This document shows positions 44,206 through 54,143 of a stretch of 58,767 bases of DNA, one piece after another. The position numbers and the translations under genes were made by a program. How positions within the stretch are numbered: position 1 is the stretch's first letter; each line of letters begins with the position of its first letter. The stretch is from NCBI RefSeq assembly GCF_000741775.1, contig NZ_JGZR01000011.1:1-58767 (forward strand), written 5' to 3'. The notes below the pieces were generated by a model, which was not told the DNA's origin, did not search any database, and worked only from the letters and a program-made list of their open reading frames with translations. The DNA comes from Bifidobacterium subtile. GTDB taxonomy: Bacteria > Actinomycetota > Actinomycetes > Actinomycetales > Bifidobacteriaceae.

Positions 44206-44508
44206 ATGACATTAGACAAGAAGCAAATCAAGCAGCTGCGCTCGCTGGCGAACACGCTGCAGCCGCTGCTGTGGATCGGTAAAGGCGGCGTGAATGAGGC
44301 CTCGGCGGCGCAGGCCGCCGAGACGCTCGACTCCCATGAACTCATCAAATGCGTGGTGCAGGATGGCTGCCCCGTCGACGCGCATGAGGCGGGGGAGGAT
44401 TTGGCTGGGCGTCTTGGAGCCGAGCTCGTCCAGGTCATCGGCCATCGTTTCGTGCTGTTTCGGCGCAGCGACAAGGAAGGCGTCAAACACGTCGAATTAG
44501 TGCGGTAA
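44206..44508 (+). CDS. yhbY: YhbY/CRM-domain RNA-binding protein
   Basis: 100-residue single-CRM-domain protein. The family pattern is plain: LDKKQIKQLRSLANTLQPLLWIGKGGV, the GxxG-type turn, and GHRFVLFRRS near the end. YhbY-like proteins bind pre-ribosomes in the cytoplasm. ATG 44206 follows GAGATGAGAG; a longer in-frame start at 44143 adds residues unlike the family. It ends before a cluster of palindromes. Confidence 0.92.
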   Translation: MTLDKKQIKQLRSLANTLQPLLWIGKGGVNEASAAQAAETLDSHELIKCVVQDGCPVDAHEAGEDLAGRLGAELVQVIGHRFVLFRRSDKEGVKHVELVR

Positions 44509-44541
44509 CGCTCCGTGGAGGCGATTGCCTCCCGTACCTTA

Positions 44542-44688
44542 CTCGCACTTTTTATACTGGGCCGAAAAAGTGTGAGGAAAAATGAACATCTCATGTTCGA
44601 TTTCTGTGAGCCGGAGTATTGAGTCTCTACCATTTATACGGTTCAAAGGTAATACTCGTATTGGTCGTTTGACTCACACTTTTTTCGG
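44542..44688. repeat. nested palindrome cluster between yhbY and purE
   Basis: CTCGCACTTTTT (44542-44553) pairs with AAAAAGTGTGAG (44565-44576). The longer CCGAAAAAGTGTGAG (44562-44576) can also pair with CTCACACTTTTTTCGG (44673-44688). GAACAT-ctc-ATGTTC (44584-44598) and GAGTATT/AATACTC (44614/44651) lie between. The alternative pairings could act as terminator and antiterminator ahead of purE. GTGTGAG recurs at 44702. Confidence 0.6.
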
Positions 44689-44779
44689 TAGCATCGATAC
44701 AGTGTGAGCCGTAACGCCTTATTTCCGTTCGGTTGCGTACAGTGGGTCATGTTGTGACCAGTAGATTTGGAGGTTCCTT

Positions 44780-45277
44780 ATGCCAGAGCGCACCCCGCAA
44801 GTGGCGGTGATCATGGGATCGGCGAGCGATTGGGAGACGATGAAGCATGCCTGCGACATCCTCGATCGTTTCGATGTGCCGTACTTCAAGCAGGTGATAT
44901 CCGCGCACCGCACGCCCGAATTGATGGCCGAGTTCGCGAACGGCGCCCGCGCCAAGGGCTTCAAGGTCATCATCGCCGGAGCTGGCGGGGCCGCCCATTT
45001 GCCCGGCATGGTCGCCGCGCAGACCACGCTGCCGGTCATCGGCGTGCCGGTGCAATCGCACGCGCTGTCCGGCTGGGACTCGCTGCTCTCCATCGTCCAG
45101 ATGCCGGCTGGCATCCCGGTGGCGACCACGGCGATCGGCAAATCGGGTGCCAGCAACGCGGGCCTGCTCGCGGCGAGCATGCTGAGCACGAATGACGAGC
45201 GGCTGGCCGGTGCGCTGCACGACTACCGCGAAGAGCTCAAAGATTCGGTGGAGGCCTCGAATGCCAAGCTTGTCTGA
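44780..45277 (+). CDS. purE: N5-carboxyaminoimidazole ribonucleotide mutase
   Basis: 165-residue class I PurE converting N5-CAIR to CAIR in purine synthesis. [14 protein letters not shown] at the N-terminus, ISAHRTPE (catalytic His) and [13 protein letters not shown] are the family's active-site blocks. ATG 44780 follows GGAGG. It overlaps purK by 17 bases, so the two consecutive enzymes are coupled. Confidence 0.97.
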   Translation: MPERTPQVAVIMGSASDWETMKHACDILDRFDVPYFKQVISAHRTPELMAEFANGARAKGFKVIIAGAGGAAHLPGMVAAQTTLPVIGVPVQSHALSGWDSLLSIVQMPAGIPVATTAIGKSGASNAGLLAASMLSTNDERLAGALHDYREELKDSVEASNAKLV

Positions 45278-46433
45278 GGAAACGAACGGGAAAATCTCCC
45301 AGCTGATGCCGGGCGCGACCATCGGCATCATCGGCGGCGGCCAGCTCGGCCAGATGATGGCCATATCCGCCAAATACCACGGGTTCCGCGTGGGCACGCT
45401 CGACCCGACGCCCGACTGCCCGGTCGCGCAGGTGGCTGATTTCCAGATCGTCGCCGAATACGACGACAAAACGGCAATTCATGAGTTGGCTGAGCGCAGC
45501 GACGTGCTCACCTACGAGTTCGAGAATGTGGACGCCGATGCCATCGATGAGGTGCGCGACTTGGCCGCAGTGCCGCAGGGCACCGATCTGCTGCGCGTGA
45601 CGCAGGATCGCGTGCATGAGAAGCAGTTCATCAACGATCATGGCACGCCGACGGCCCCATGGAAGTCCGTGGACGACGCCGGTGGCTTGCGCGAGGCAAT
45701 CCGGGAGATCGGTTACCCGGCAGTGCTCAAAACCCGCTGCGGTGGCTATGACGGCCACGGCCAGGATGTGCTGCGGGGCGACGACGACTTGGACCGCGTG
45801 CTTGCCCGGGCGCAGGAGGAGGGAAGCTTCCCCGCCTCGATCCTCGAAGGCTTCGTCGATTTCGCTTTCGAAGCTTCGATTCTGGTGTCGGGCAACGGCA
45901 CGGACTTGGTGACTTTCCCGATCGTGCACAATGAGCATCGGAACAACATCCTGCATCTGACGATCGCCCCGGCGCAAGTCGAGCCGCGCATCGAGCGCGA
46001 GGCGCATGAGCTCGCCGTGCGACTGGCGAAGGGCTTCGAGCTGGCGGGAACGCTGGCCATCGAGCTGTTCATCACCAAGGACGGCCGCGTGGTGGTCAAC
46101 GAACTGGCGCCGAGGCCGCATAATTCCGGCCATTACACGATCGAGGCCTGCTCGCTCGACCAGTTCGATGCGCATGTCCGTGGCATCGTCGGCTGGCCGC
46201 TCGAACAGCCGCGACTGCTCAGCCCTGCGGTCATGGTCAACGTGCTCGGCCAGCACGTCGCCCCCACGCGTGCGCTGATTGCAGAGCATCCCGAGTGGAA
46301 CGTCCATGATTACGGCAAGGCCGAAATCAAACACGATCGCAAGATGGGGCATATTACGGTTCTGACCGACAATACGGCGGCGACGGTTGACGCTCTGGAA
46401 GAAACCGGTTGCTGGAACGATCTGAACGACTAG
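45261..46433 (+). CDS. purK: N5-carboxyaminoimidazole ribonucleotide synthase
   Basis: 390-residue ATP-grasp PurK making N5-CAIR from AIR, bicarbonate and [15 protein letters not shown] at the N-terminus, [22 protein letters not shown], and the metal-site [15 protein letters not shown] are diagnostic. ATG 45261 lies within the purE end, behind GGAGG. It provides the substrate for PurE. Confidence 0.97.
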   Translation: MPSLSEETNGKISQLMPGATIGIIGGGQLGQMMAISAKYHGFRVGTLDPTPDCPVAQVADFQIVAEYDDKTAIHELAERSDVLTYEFENVDADAIDEVRDLAAVPQGTDLLRVTQDRVHEKQFINDHGTPTAPWKSVDDAGGLREAIREIGYPAVLKTRCGGYDGHGQDVLRGDDDLDRVLARAQEEGSFPASILEGFVDFAFEASILVSGNGTDLVTFPIVHNEHRNNILHLTIAPAQVEPRIEREAHELAVRLAKGFELAGTLAIELFITKDGRVVVNELAPRPHNSGHYTIEACSLDQFDAHVRGIVGWPLEQPRLLSPAVMVNVLGQHVAPTRALIAEHPEWNVHDYGKAEIKHDRKMGHITVLTDNTAATVDALEETGCWNDLND

Positions 46434-46515
46434 AATCCGCTATAACCGGCGGCTTCGAATGAGGCGACGTGTTGATGAAGTGTGATGCGATGACGATATA
46501 CGAGGAGATGGCGGC

Positions 46516-46944
46516 GTGGCGATGGCTGTGAGAAAACCGGTGGAACGGCACACCAAGCAGAAGGATGCCGTGCTGCAGGCATTGCGCGGGTGCGAGGACT
46601 TCGTCTCCGCGCAGGATTTGCACCGCCAGCTCGCCGAGCAGGGGGAGCGCATCGGGCTCGCCACCGTCTACCGCCAGCTCAACGGTCTTGCTGCCAACGG
46701 GAGGGCGGACACGATTCGCCTCAACGAACAGCAGATGTTCCGCATCTGCGACGAGCGCGGGCATCATCATCATCTGGTATGCGAGCAGTGCGGCAGAACC
46801 GTGGAAATCGATCCGCCGGACGAGCAATGGCTGCGCAGAGTGGCGCAGGAGCACGGCTACACGGTCAGCTCGCATACGCTTGAAGTATTTGGACTATGCC
46901 CCGAGTGCCAGGAGAACCCGGAGCGGGAGTCGAATGATCTCTAG
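46516..46944 (+). CDS. Fur-family metal regulator (Zur-like)
   Basis: 142-residue Fur-family repressor. The winged helix covers about 12-85 (LATVYRQLNGLAANGRAD). The dimer domain has H-H-H-H-L-V-C-E-Q-C-G and a second pair LCPEC, making the structural Cys4 zinc site. No tail distinguishes Fur from Zur clearly; Zur is my guess from overall resemblance. GTG 46516 lies eight bases after GAGGAG and is preferred to ATG 46522. Its stop overlaps the stop of the convergent synthase gene in the sequence CTAG. Confidence 0.9.
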   Translation: MAMAVRKPVERHTKQKDAVLQALRGCEDFVSAQDLHRQLAEQGERIGLATVYRQLNGLAANGRADTIRLNEQQMFRICDERGHHHHLVCEQCGRTVEIDPPDEQWLRRVAQEHGYTVSSHTLEVFGLCPECQENPERESNDL

Positions 46945-49604
46945 GCCCGCATCGTTCTGAGCATCTCGGCGATCTGCGAGGCCTTGAGTTCGGGCACATA
47001 GGCGCTGACTACGGCGAGTCCGATCTGCGCGAGTTTGGCGGGGTCCGGATAGCACAAATAGATTGGCGCCTCTTCAGGCTGGAACTTGCGCTTGAAGAAG
47101 AACAGCGACTTGAATCCATAAGCCGGTTCCAGCATGTCGGCGACGATCTGCATCGCATGCTCGATGACTTCCGCGTCAGCCGTGCCCTGCGTGCCATCGC
47201 CGCCCAATCCGGCCAAAGGGGCCGCGGACAGGCTCATGAACTCCACGGCGTGCTCCGGGTCGGCCTCGCCCTCGTCGCGCAGCCGCTCGGCCATGCGCGC
47301 GATGAGGAACTCCATGATGCCGTTAGGGGAATCGGTGCGATGGCGCATGAAATCCAGCGTCCAGCCGACGACGCGACCACCTCGGTAGGTCGGCATCCAA
47401 CTGGTGACGCCCTGCACCACGCCATCGGCATCAATCGCATAGAGCAGTGCAACCCGTTCGTCGCGCAGCTCTTCGACGCCGCCCAGCGTGAACTTCATCT
47501 CGGGCAGCGCCTTGAGCTGCGCCCACTGTTCGGAGATGTCGATGATCTGCTGCTGGATCGACCATCCCGCGCCATCGAAGGTCGTGAGCACGTCGGTGAT
47601 GCCGCCGCGTTTCGCCTTATTGATGGCGGTGCGGATGTCCTGCCATTTCTTGCCCTTGGTCTGCCACTGCCGGGGGATCACGATCATCTCGGTGCCCACG
47701 TTCATGCAGGAGCACCCGAGAGTCTCCAACTGCGCGCGCATCTCCTCGTGCACGGCGTAGAAGGCCGGAGACCATGAGCGGCTGTAGCAGAAGCGAATGA
47801 ACTCGCGCAGCGAGGAGGCATATTCGCTCGGGTCGCCAAAAGGCCCGGTTACTGTCAATGCCACGCCATGGAGCACGCGGTAGGCGATGGCGTTGCGTCC
47901 GCTGGCGGAGAACCAGTATTCGTTGCCTTCCCAGGTGGTCATGAAGCTCATCGACTCGCCATCCTGCTCGACCAGAGTGCCGGCGGCCTTCCTGCCGTGG
48001 CCTGAGGAGTCAGTGGAATCACGAAACCACAGGAGGAACACCACGAGCATGATCAGCCAGAACGCGACCGCCAAGAGCTGCGCAAGCAGGCTCATCGCCG
48101 GAGTGCGGGGATGAAGGGTCGGAGAGACGCGCCCGGCGAATCCCACCGGCAGGAACCGGTGCAGGATATCCAACAGCAGCGTCGAAAGCCTGGCCTTGGG
48201 AGTGAAGTCATGAGGATGCGATGCGCCAGCGAAGATGTATACGAGTCCTGCAGCGATGGTGCCTGCGGCGACAGCAGCGCAGCCACGTATGATTCGGCGT
48301 CTTGGCGTCGCCACGGGGAAGTGAGCCAGATTGCGTGCGATTGCGATGGCCAGAATCAGCGGCGGCAGCGTGGTGACGATGAAGTCCGGCATCAGCGCAT
48401 AGTGGTGCCTCGCCGTATCGTCGGCGAGATTGAGCACCAGTGGGAACACCAGATAGTCGATGAGCGCGAATAGGGCCGTCGCGGTGTTGAACAGGATGCT
48501 GGTCCAGGCGGCGAGCTTTCTTCCGCGATACAATCCCCAAGCCACGGTCGCCAGTGCGGCGACGGGCAGCAGCACTCTGATCCATAAGACCAGCAACGCC
48601 GCATGATGCACGCCGGCCAAGGCGATGCAGTTGCTCGCCGAGTGCCGTCCGTCGCAGACGTTCATCAGCGTGGTGTTGTCGAAGCCGTCGCTCATGAACA
48701 GTCCCAGATCGGTCAGAATGCCGGCGTGGACGTGCGAGGTGATGGCCAGAACCGGTCCAACGGCCAGAATGAGCTGTATTGCCGCCAGCAGCCTGCGCAT
48801 CTCGTAGTCCGTGCCGCGCCACCACTGGGTGCGAGTGTCGTCGTCGGCATGCTCGGCCGGGGACATGGACTGGGCGGTGCGCCGGTCGTATCGACGCAGA
48901 ATCCGCCCGGTGACGTGCCCTAGCATCACCACCGCCAGCGTGCAGTAATCGCCGGGATTGCCGCTGAAAAGCAGTCCTGCGCTGACGAAGGCATAGCACA
49001 ACAGCGTGATTCGGCGCCTCCACAGTGCCGAGGTGAAGGCGCTTGCCGCCATGATCACCCCGGCCACCAGAATGAAGGGCGAAAGCGTGACCGCGACGCG
49101 TCGCAGCCAGATCCAGTCCACAAACGGCCGGTTGATGACTACGCACAGGGCTAGGCCAAGCGCAATCCCCGCTATGGTATTGACCACCAGCAGCATCGCC
49201 GTTCTCGCCACGCCGAAGCGGGATTGGGCGAATCCTATGCCGCCGAGCAGCAGCGCCGCAAAAAGCAGCAGCGCGACCGGGGCATGCACGAAGAATGCGG
49301 ATTCGAGCAGATGCGTGAACTGGACGAACAGCAGGCTCTGCGGCTCAGGCGATCCGCCGCCTGGCTGAGAAGCGCCTGGTCTTGGCCCGCTCAGGAGACG
49401 CATGATGCTAAGCGATGGCGTCGTAGCCGCAGCGCTGATATGACGCACGGCAAGCCATATCCAGCGCACGATATTGGCGATGACGAACAGGCCGGTGACG
49501 ATGACGGCGAACAGATGATCGGAGAGCCAGGCGCGCAGATCGGCGACCAGCGGTGCCCAGCTGTAATGCCTAGGTGCACGTTTGGATGCGATAGTGTCGT
49601 TCAT
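46941..49604 (-). CDS. MprF-like aminoacyl-phosphatidylglycerol synthase
   Basis: 887-residue membrane enzyme. Roughly the first 560 residues carry many hydrophobic segments (flippase-like part). The C-terminal ~310 residues form the DUF2156/LPG-synthase domain with the dupli-GNAT fold (GNEYWFSASGRNAIAYRVLHG, VTGPFGDP, SWMPTYRGGRVVGWTLDFMR, NGIMEFLIARM). Such enzymes move an amino acid (Lys or Ala) from tRNA to phosphatidylglycerol and reduce negative surface charge. Which amino acid is used cannot be read from sequence. Its ATG overlaps the stop of the hydrolase gene (49601-49604). Confidence 0.88.
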   Translation of the reverse strand: MNDTIASKRAPRHYSWAPLVADLRAWLSDHLFAVIVTGLFVIANIVRWIWLAVRHISAAATTPSLSIMRLLSGPRPGASQPGGGSPEPQSLLFVQFTHLLESAFFVHAPVALLLFAALLLGGIGFAQSRFGVARTAMLLVVNTIAGIALGLALCVVINRPFVDWIWLRRVAVTLSPFILVAGVIMAASAFTSALWRRRITLLCYAFVSAGLLFSGNPGDYCTLAVVMLGHVTGRILRRYDRRTAQSMSPAEHADDDTRTQWWRGTDYEMRRLLAAIQLILAVGPVLAITSHVHAGILTDLGLFMSDGFDNTTLMNVCDGRHSASNCIALAGVHHAALLVLWIRVLLPVAALATVAWGLYRGRKLAAWTSILFNTATALFALIDYLVFPLVLNLADDTARHHYALMPDFIVTTLPPLILAIAIARNLAHFPVATPRRRIIRGCAAVAAGTIAAGLVYIFAGASHPHDFTPKARLSTLLLDILHRFLPVGFAGRVSPTLHPRTPAMSLLAQLLAVAFWLIMLVVFLLWFRDSTDSSGHGRKAAGTLVEQDGESMSFMTTWEGNEYWFSASGRNAIAYRVLHGVALTVTGPFGDPSEYASSLREFIRFCYSRSWSPAFYAVHEEMRAQLETLGCSCMNVGTEMIVIPRQWQTKGKKWQDIRTAINKAKRGGITDVLTTFDGAGWSIQQQIIDISEQWAQLKALPEMKFTLGGVEELRDERVALLYAIDADGVVQGVTSWMPTYRGGRVVGWTLDFMRHRTDSPNGIMEFLIARMAERLRDEGEADPEHAVEFMSLSAAPLAGLGGDGTQGTADAEVIEHAMQIVADMLEPAYGFKSLFFFKRKFQPEEAPIYLCYPDPAKLAQIGLAVVSAYVPELKASQIAEMLRTMRA

Positions 49605-51121
49605 CTCAGTCCTCTTTGGTTGTCAGCGGTATGTGTGGGATCGCCATGCGTTTCGGCGTGATCTGCCTCGATGCGATCCGTGATGGGGCGGACTGCGCCG
49701 GTGCCGTGCGCGGCAGCGCGTTCGGTTTCAGTGCGGCCAAGGACCTTCGGAATCGGTTGGAGGTCGACCACCTTGATATCGCCGTATGCGCTCAGGGGGG
49801 TGACTTGCGTTCCCAAGCCGGTCTGCTTGCAGAAGCGTTCCAGGGTCGGTCGCAAGCCGGCTTGGACGGCATGCCAGTCATGCCCCGAATTGAGTGCTGT
49901 CACCGCCGTGACCTGCATGCCGGCCTTGACGGCCGCCTTGCCTATTGCCAGCTGATTGCGCTGCGAGGCCACATCCCATGAGCCCGCGACGGAGAACAGC
50001 GTCTGTTTGCTCGGCGCATGCCGCGCGATGATATGCGTCGGCACATGGCGCTCATAGGCATGCTCGTTTCCGGCGAAGTAGCGTTCGATGGTATCGGCTT
50101 TGGTATGGTCCGTAGGTTCGAGCTCTCCGTCAGCGGCAAAGATATGGCCATATATCTCTGGATGAGCCGGTCCCAGCTGTGTGCTGCAGGTGCCGCCCTG
50201 GGAGAAGCCTCCGATAAGCCACTGGTTCGGGGTTGCGGCGACCGGCAGGTTCTTCTTGACCCAATTGGTCACGTCCACCGTCAGATAGGTCTCCGCATTG
50301 CCGTACACCGGCGTGTCGGCGCATAGGGAATTATGGGTCGCGGCCCCGTTCTGGTCGGGGGAGACCACGATAGGCGCCAATCCGTGATGGGAGGAGGCAT
50401 AGGCATCGAGCATGCCGGAGATCTGGCTGGCGTCGAAGAAACGGTCGGGGCTGCCCGGCTGCCCGGCGAGCATGATCATCACAGGCAGTCTCGGCGGGCG
50501 CTTGCTCAAGGCAGCCGGAGGCAGGTAGACGTCGGTCGTGCGGGCTGCGAATCCGGAAATCGTGGGAGGAATCGTGACCTGATTGATCTCGCCTTGCTTG
50601 GGCATGGCGGGCGCATGTCCGTCTTTCACCAACTGTCGCCATTCATCGACGCTTATGGTGCCGTTGCGGTCGTCGACGGTTTTGTCGTCCAGATGCCGGT
50701 AGGTCGGCGCGTTCAGCAGCGAACCGACGGTGGTGTATTCGCCGTAGACCATATCGACCTGCAGCGCGCAGCTTGCGATGATGAGAGGTATCATCACGGC
50801 GGCGAGTATGCGCCTGGCGCGATGCGAATCGGCAATGGCTGTGATGAGCAGGCAAATCAGCGCAATGGCTATGGTGATTTCCGTTATGACCAGCCATCCG
50901 AGGCTGACGCCGAACACCAGCCAAATGTCGGAAAGCAGCCATATCAATACGAATCCGCCAACCGCTCCGGCCAGCGCCGCTGCGAATTCCCGCCGCAGGC
51001 CTTTGCGCCTTCCGTTGGCAGGCTTCATCAGGAGTACGGCGACAAAGCCGATGGCTGTGATGGCGAACAGGCAGATCGGCAGCCAGCCGGTCAGCAGATG
51101 TATGCGCATGAAAGCGTTCAT
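49601..51121 (-). CDS. membrane-anchored alpha/beta hydrolase (putative aminoacyl-PG hydrolase)
   Basis: 506-residue protein with about four N-terminal membrane segments (residues 10-125), then an extracytoplasmic esterase-D-like alpha/beta hydrolase. The nucleophile elbow is GFSQGG with Ser307, and a likely catalytic His lies in NSGHDWHA. A disordered tail of about 80 residues follows. It is coupled directly to the MprF-like synthase; in some Gram-positives aminoacyl-PG synthases pair with hydrolases that remove the amino acid, so that role is proposed. ATG 51121 lies behind GGAAGGGG; GTG 51124 is adjacent. A simple esterase is the alternative. Confidence 0.75.
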   Translation of the reverse strand: MNAFMRIHLLTGWLPICLFAITAIGFVAVLLMKPANGRRKGLRREFAAALAGAVGGFVLIWLLSDIWLVFGVSLGWLVITEITIAIALICLLITAIADSHRARRILAAVMIPLIIASCALQVDMVYGEYTTVGSLLNAPTYRHLDDKTVDDRNGTISVDEWRQLVKDGHAPAMPKQGEINQVTIPPTISGFAARTTDVYLPPAALSKRPPRLPVMIMLAGQPGSPDRFFDASQISGMLDAYASSHHGLAPIVVSPDQNGAATHNSLCADTPVYGNAETYLTVDVTNWVKKNLPVAATPNQWLIGGFSQGGTCSTQLGPAHPEIYGHIFAADGELEPTDHTKADTIERYFAGNEHAYERHVPTHIIARHAPSKQTLFSVAGSWDVASQRNQLAIGKAAVKAGMQVTAVTALNSGHDWHAVQAGLRPTLERFCKQTGLGTQVTPLSAYGDIKVVDLQPIPKVLGRTETERAAAHGTGAVRPITDRIEADHAETHGDPTHTADNQRGLR

Positions 51122-51194
51122 CACGCCCCTTCCCGCCGCCGGCATGTTAGCTCCGGTATGGCATTATTACATACGACCGAGTGCTGATACTAGT

Positions 51195-51253
51195 CCTTCG
51201 CGAGCGGATATGTGCTCATCCATCAGGATGAGCACATACAATTCGTGCGAAGG
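51195..51253. terminator. hairpin between purD and the hydrolase gene
   Basis: Outer CCTTCGC/GCGAAGG (51195-51201/51247-51253) encloses a perfect 13-bp stem, TATGTGCTCATCC with GGATGAGCACATA, around ATCA. It separates purD from the next minus-strand gene. Confidence 0.65.
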
Positions 51254-51385
51254 AAGACTGCGGAGATGCAAGATGGTGGAACGCGATGGGAGGGGCCGGT
51301 CAATGGGGCGTCAGAGACAGCGTATCGGAATTCTGGAGTGCAATGCGCTGGGATCGCAGCGTGTCAGGGGTGCGTGAGCGGCTGC

Positions 51386-51416
51386 GGTCGCTGCAACGGT
51401 CGCAGGCGCAGCGACC
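51386..51416 (-). terminator. hairpin at the purD stop codon
   Basis: GGTCGCTGC pairs perfectly with GCAGCGACC and abuts the purD TAG. No U-tract. Confidence 0.5.
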
Positions 51417-52714
51417 TAGCGGTTCAACGCCTTCGCGCCGATGTCGTGGCGGTAGAACATGCCAGTGGTATCCAGCGAGTCCAGCAGTTCGTAGACCTGT
51501 TGCTGCGCGGAGGCGATGTCGCCGGCGGTGGATTCCACCAGCAGGACGCGGCCGGAATCAGAGACCAGGTTGGATATGGGCGAATCCGCGGAATCGGACT
51601 GCCCGTCCGCGTTCCTGACTCCTGCGTAGAAGACATGGATATTGTCGCTGTCGGGAATTACTGGAATCGCAGCTCCGGTGACGGTCGCATCCGGGTAGCC
51701 GTTCGAAGCCAGGATGACGCCTACGGTGGCGTTGTCATGGGCCCAGTCGAACCGCGGCGTTTCGCCGTTGAGCATCGCGCTGATGCCGGCTCCCAGGTCC
51801 GAGGTGAGCCGGGGGAGGATGACCTCGGTTTCGGGGTCGCCGAAGCGCGCGTTGAACTCGATGACCTTCGGACCGTCAGCCGTGGCGATCAGGCCGGCGT
51901 ACAGGATGCCTGTGAACGGCGTGCCCTCTTCGCTCATAGCCGCCAAGGTCGGGCGGATGATGGCGTTGATGGCTTCATCGATGACGTCTTGGCCGATCTG
52001 CGGAACGGGGCTGTACGCGCCCATGCCGCCCGTATTCGGGCCCTTGTCGCCGTCATAGGCGCGCTTGTGGTCCTGCGAGATGGGCATCGGCCAGAAATCA
52101 GTGCCGCTCGCGAAGCACATCAGCGAGAACTCCTGTCCTTCCAGGAAGTCCTCGATCACGACCTTGGCGCCCGCCTGGCCGAAGCGATGATCGACGAAGA
52201 TGTCGTCCAGCGCCCGCAACGCAGTGTCCTCGTCCATAGCCACGGTCACGCCCTTGCCCGCAGCCAGGCCGTCGGCCTTGACGACGATGGGGGCGCCATG
52301 CTCGCGCACATAGCGCTGCGAGCTTTCCAAATCGGTGAAGACCTGATAGGCGGCCGTCGGAATGCCGTGGCGCTCCATGAGCTGCTTGGCGAAATCCTTC
52401 GAGCCTTCGATCTGCGCGGCGGCCTTGTCAGGGCCGAAGGCCTTGATGCCGGCGGCGGCGAAATCGTCGACGATGCCTTCGATCAGCGGCACTTCAGGGC
52501 CGACGAACACCCAGTCGTATTGGTTGTCCTTGACGAAGTCGATAAGCGCCGCGTGGTTCGCAGGGCTCAGCCGCGTGGTCCGGATGCCGTCGGCCTCCAT
52601 GCCGGGATTGCCTGGTGCGACGGTCACCTCCTGCACGCTGTCGCCGCGAAGCAGGGTGTGCGCGATCGCGTGCTCGCGTGCGCCCGAACCAATGACCAGA
52701 ACCTTCATGCCCAT
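51416..52714 (-). CDS. purD: phosphoribosylamine-glycine ligase
   Basis: 432-residue ATP-grasp enzyme making glycinamide ribonucleotide. KVLVIGSGAREHAIA at the start, VVKADGLAAGKGV in the ATP site, YAGLIATADGPKVIEFNARFGDPETE in the metal site and SAMLNGE later are typical. It runs with purM and purF on the minus strand but is separated from purM by 193 bases containing a hexanucleotide repeat. ATG 52714 follows GGAGCG; the third codon is also ATG. Confidence 0.97.
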   Translation of the reverse strand: MGMKVLVIGSGAREHAIAHTLLRGDSVQEVTVAPGNPGMEADGIRTTRLSPANHAALIDFVKDNQYDWVFVGPEVPLIEGIVDDFAAAGIKAFGPDKAAAQIEGSKDFAKQLMERHGIPTAAYQVFTDLESSQRYVREHGAPIVVKADGLAAGKGVTVAMDEDTALRALDDIFVDHRFGQAGAKVVIEDFLEGQEFSLMCFASGTDFWPMPISQDHKRAYDGDKGPNTGGMGAYSPVPQIGQDVIDEAINAIIRPTLAAMSEEGTPFTGILYAGLIATADGPKVIEFNARFGDPETEVILPRLTSDLGAGISAMLNGETPRFDWAHDNATVGVILASNGYPDATVTGAAIPVIPDSDNIHVFYAGVRNADGQSDSADSPISNLVSDSGRVLLVESTAGDIASAQQQVYELLDSLDTTGMFYRHDIGAKALNR

Positions 52715-52833
52715 ATCAACGCTCCTTGATTCCTATGATGGTGATGTCTTATCGTTTGCCGTCCGACTTTGTCGCAGATCGTATGCGACGCCGCCTGATA
52801 ACGGATTGCTGATTTCCGTTCTACCGCTACCGT

Positions 52834-52857
52834 GTTGCTGTTGCTGTTGCTGTTGCT
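52834..52857. repeat. (GTTGCT)4 microsatellite
   Basis: Four perfect tandem GTTGCT units lie between the purM stop and the purD start. On the transcribed strand they read AGCAAC. Length change here could alter the purM-purD leader without touching codons. Confidence 0.75.
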
Positions 52858-52907
52858 GCTATCGCTGGCCGCAGGTGCCGTCTCTACTGTAGGCCCCGCG
52901 GCAGAAA

Positions 52908-53942
<1,035 letters not shown>

Positions 53943-54143
53943 GAGAGACCTTTCCTTCGGTGTGCTGTTGGTGTGTTTTGATGTGCTGCTTGGTTCAGCG
54001 GGTTGATATTGAGGAGTTTGTGCTGAGCGATGATGGCGGACGATGCTTTTGAGTGCAGCCGTGCTGTGTCTGCTGAGCATTGCGGGTTGCTGAGTGCTGC
54101 AGCCACGCAGTGCAATCGCAGGCACGGCAGGACGCTATGCCGT

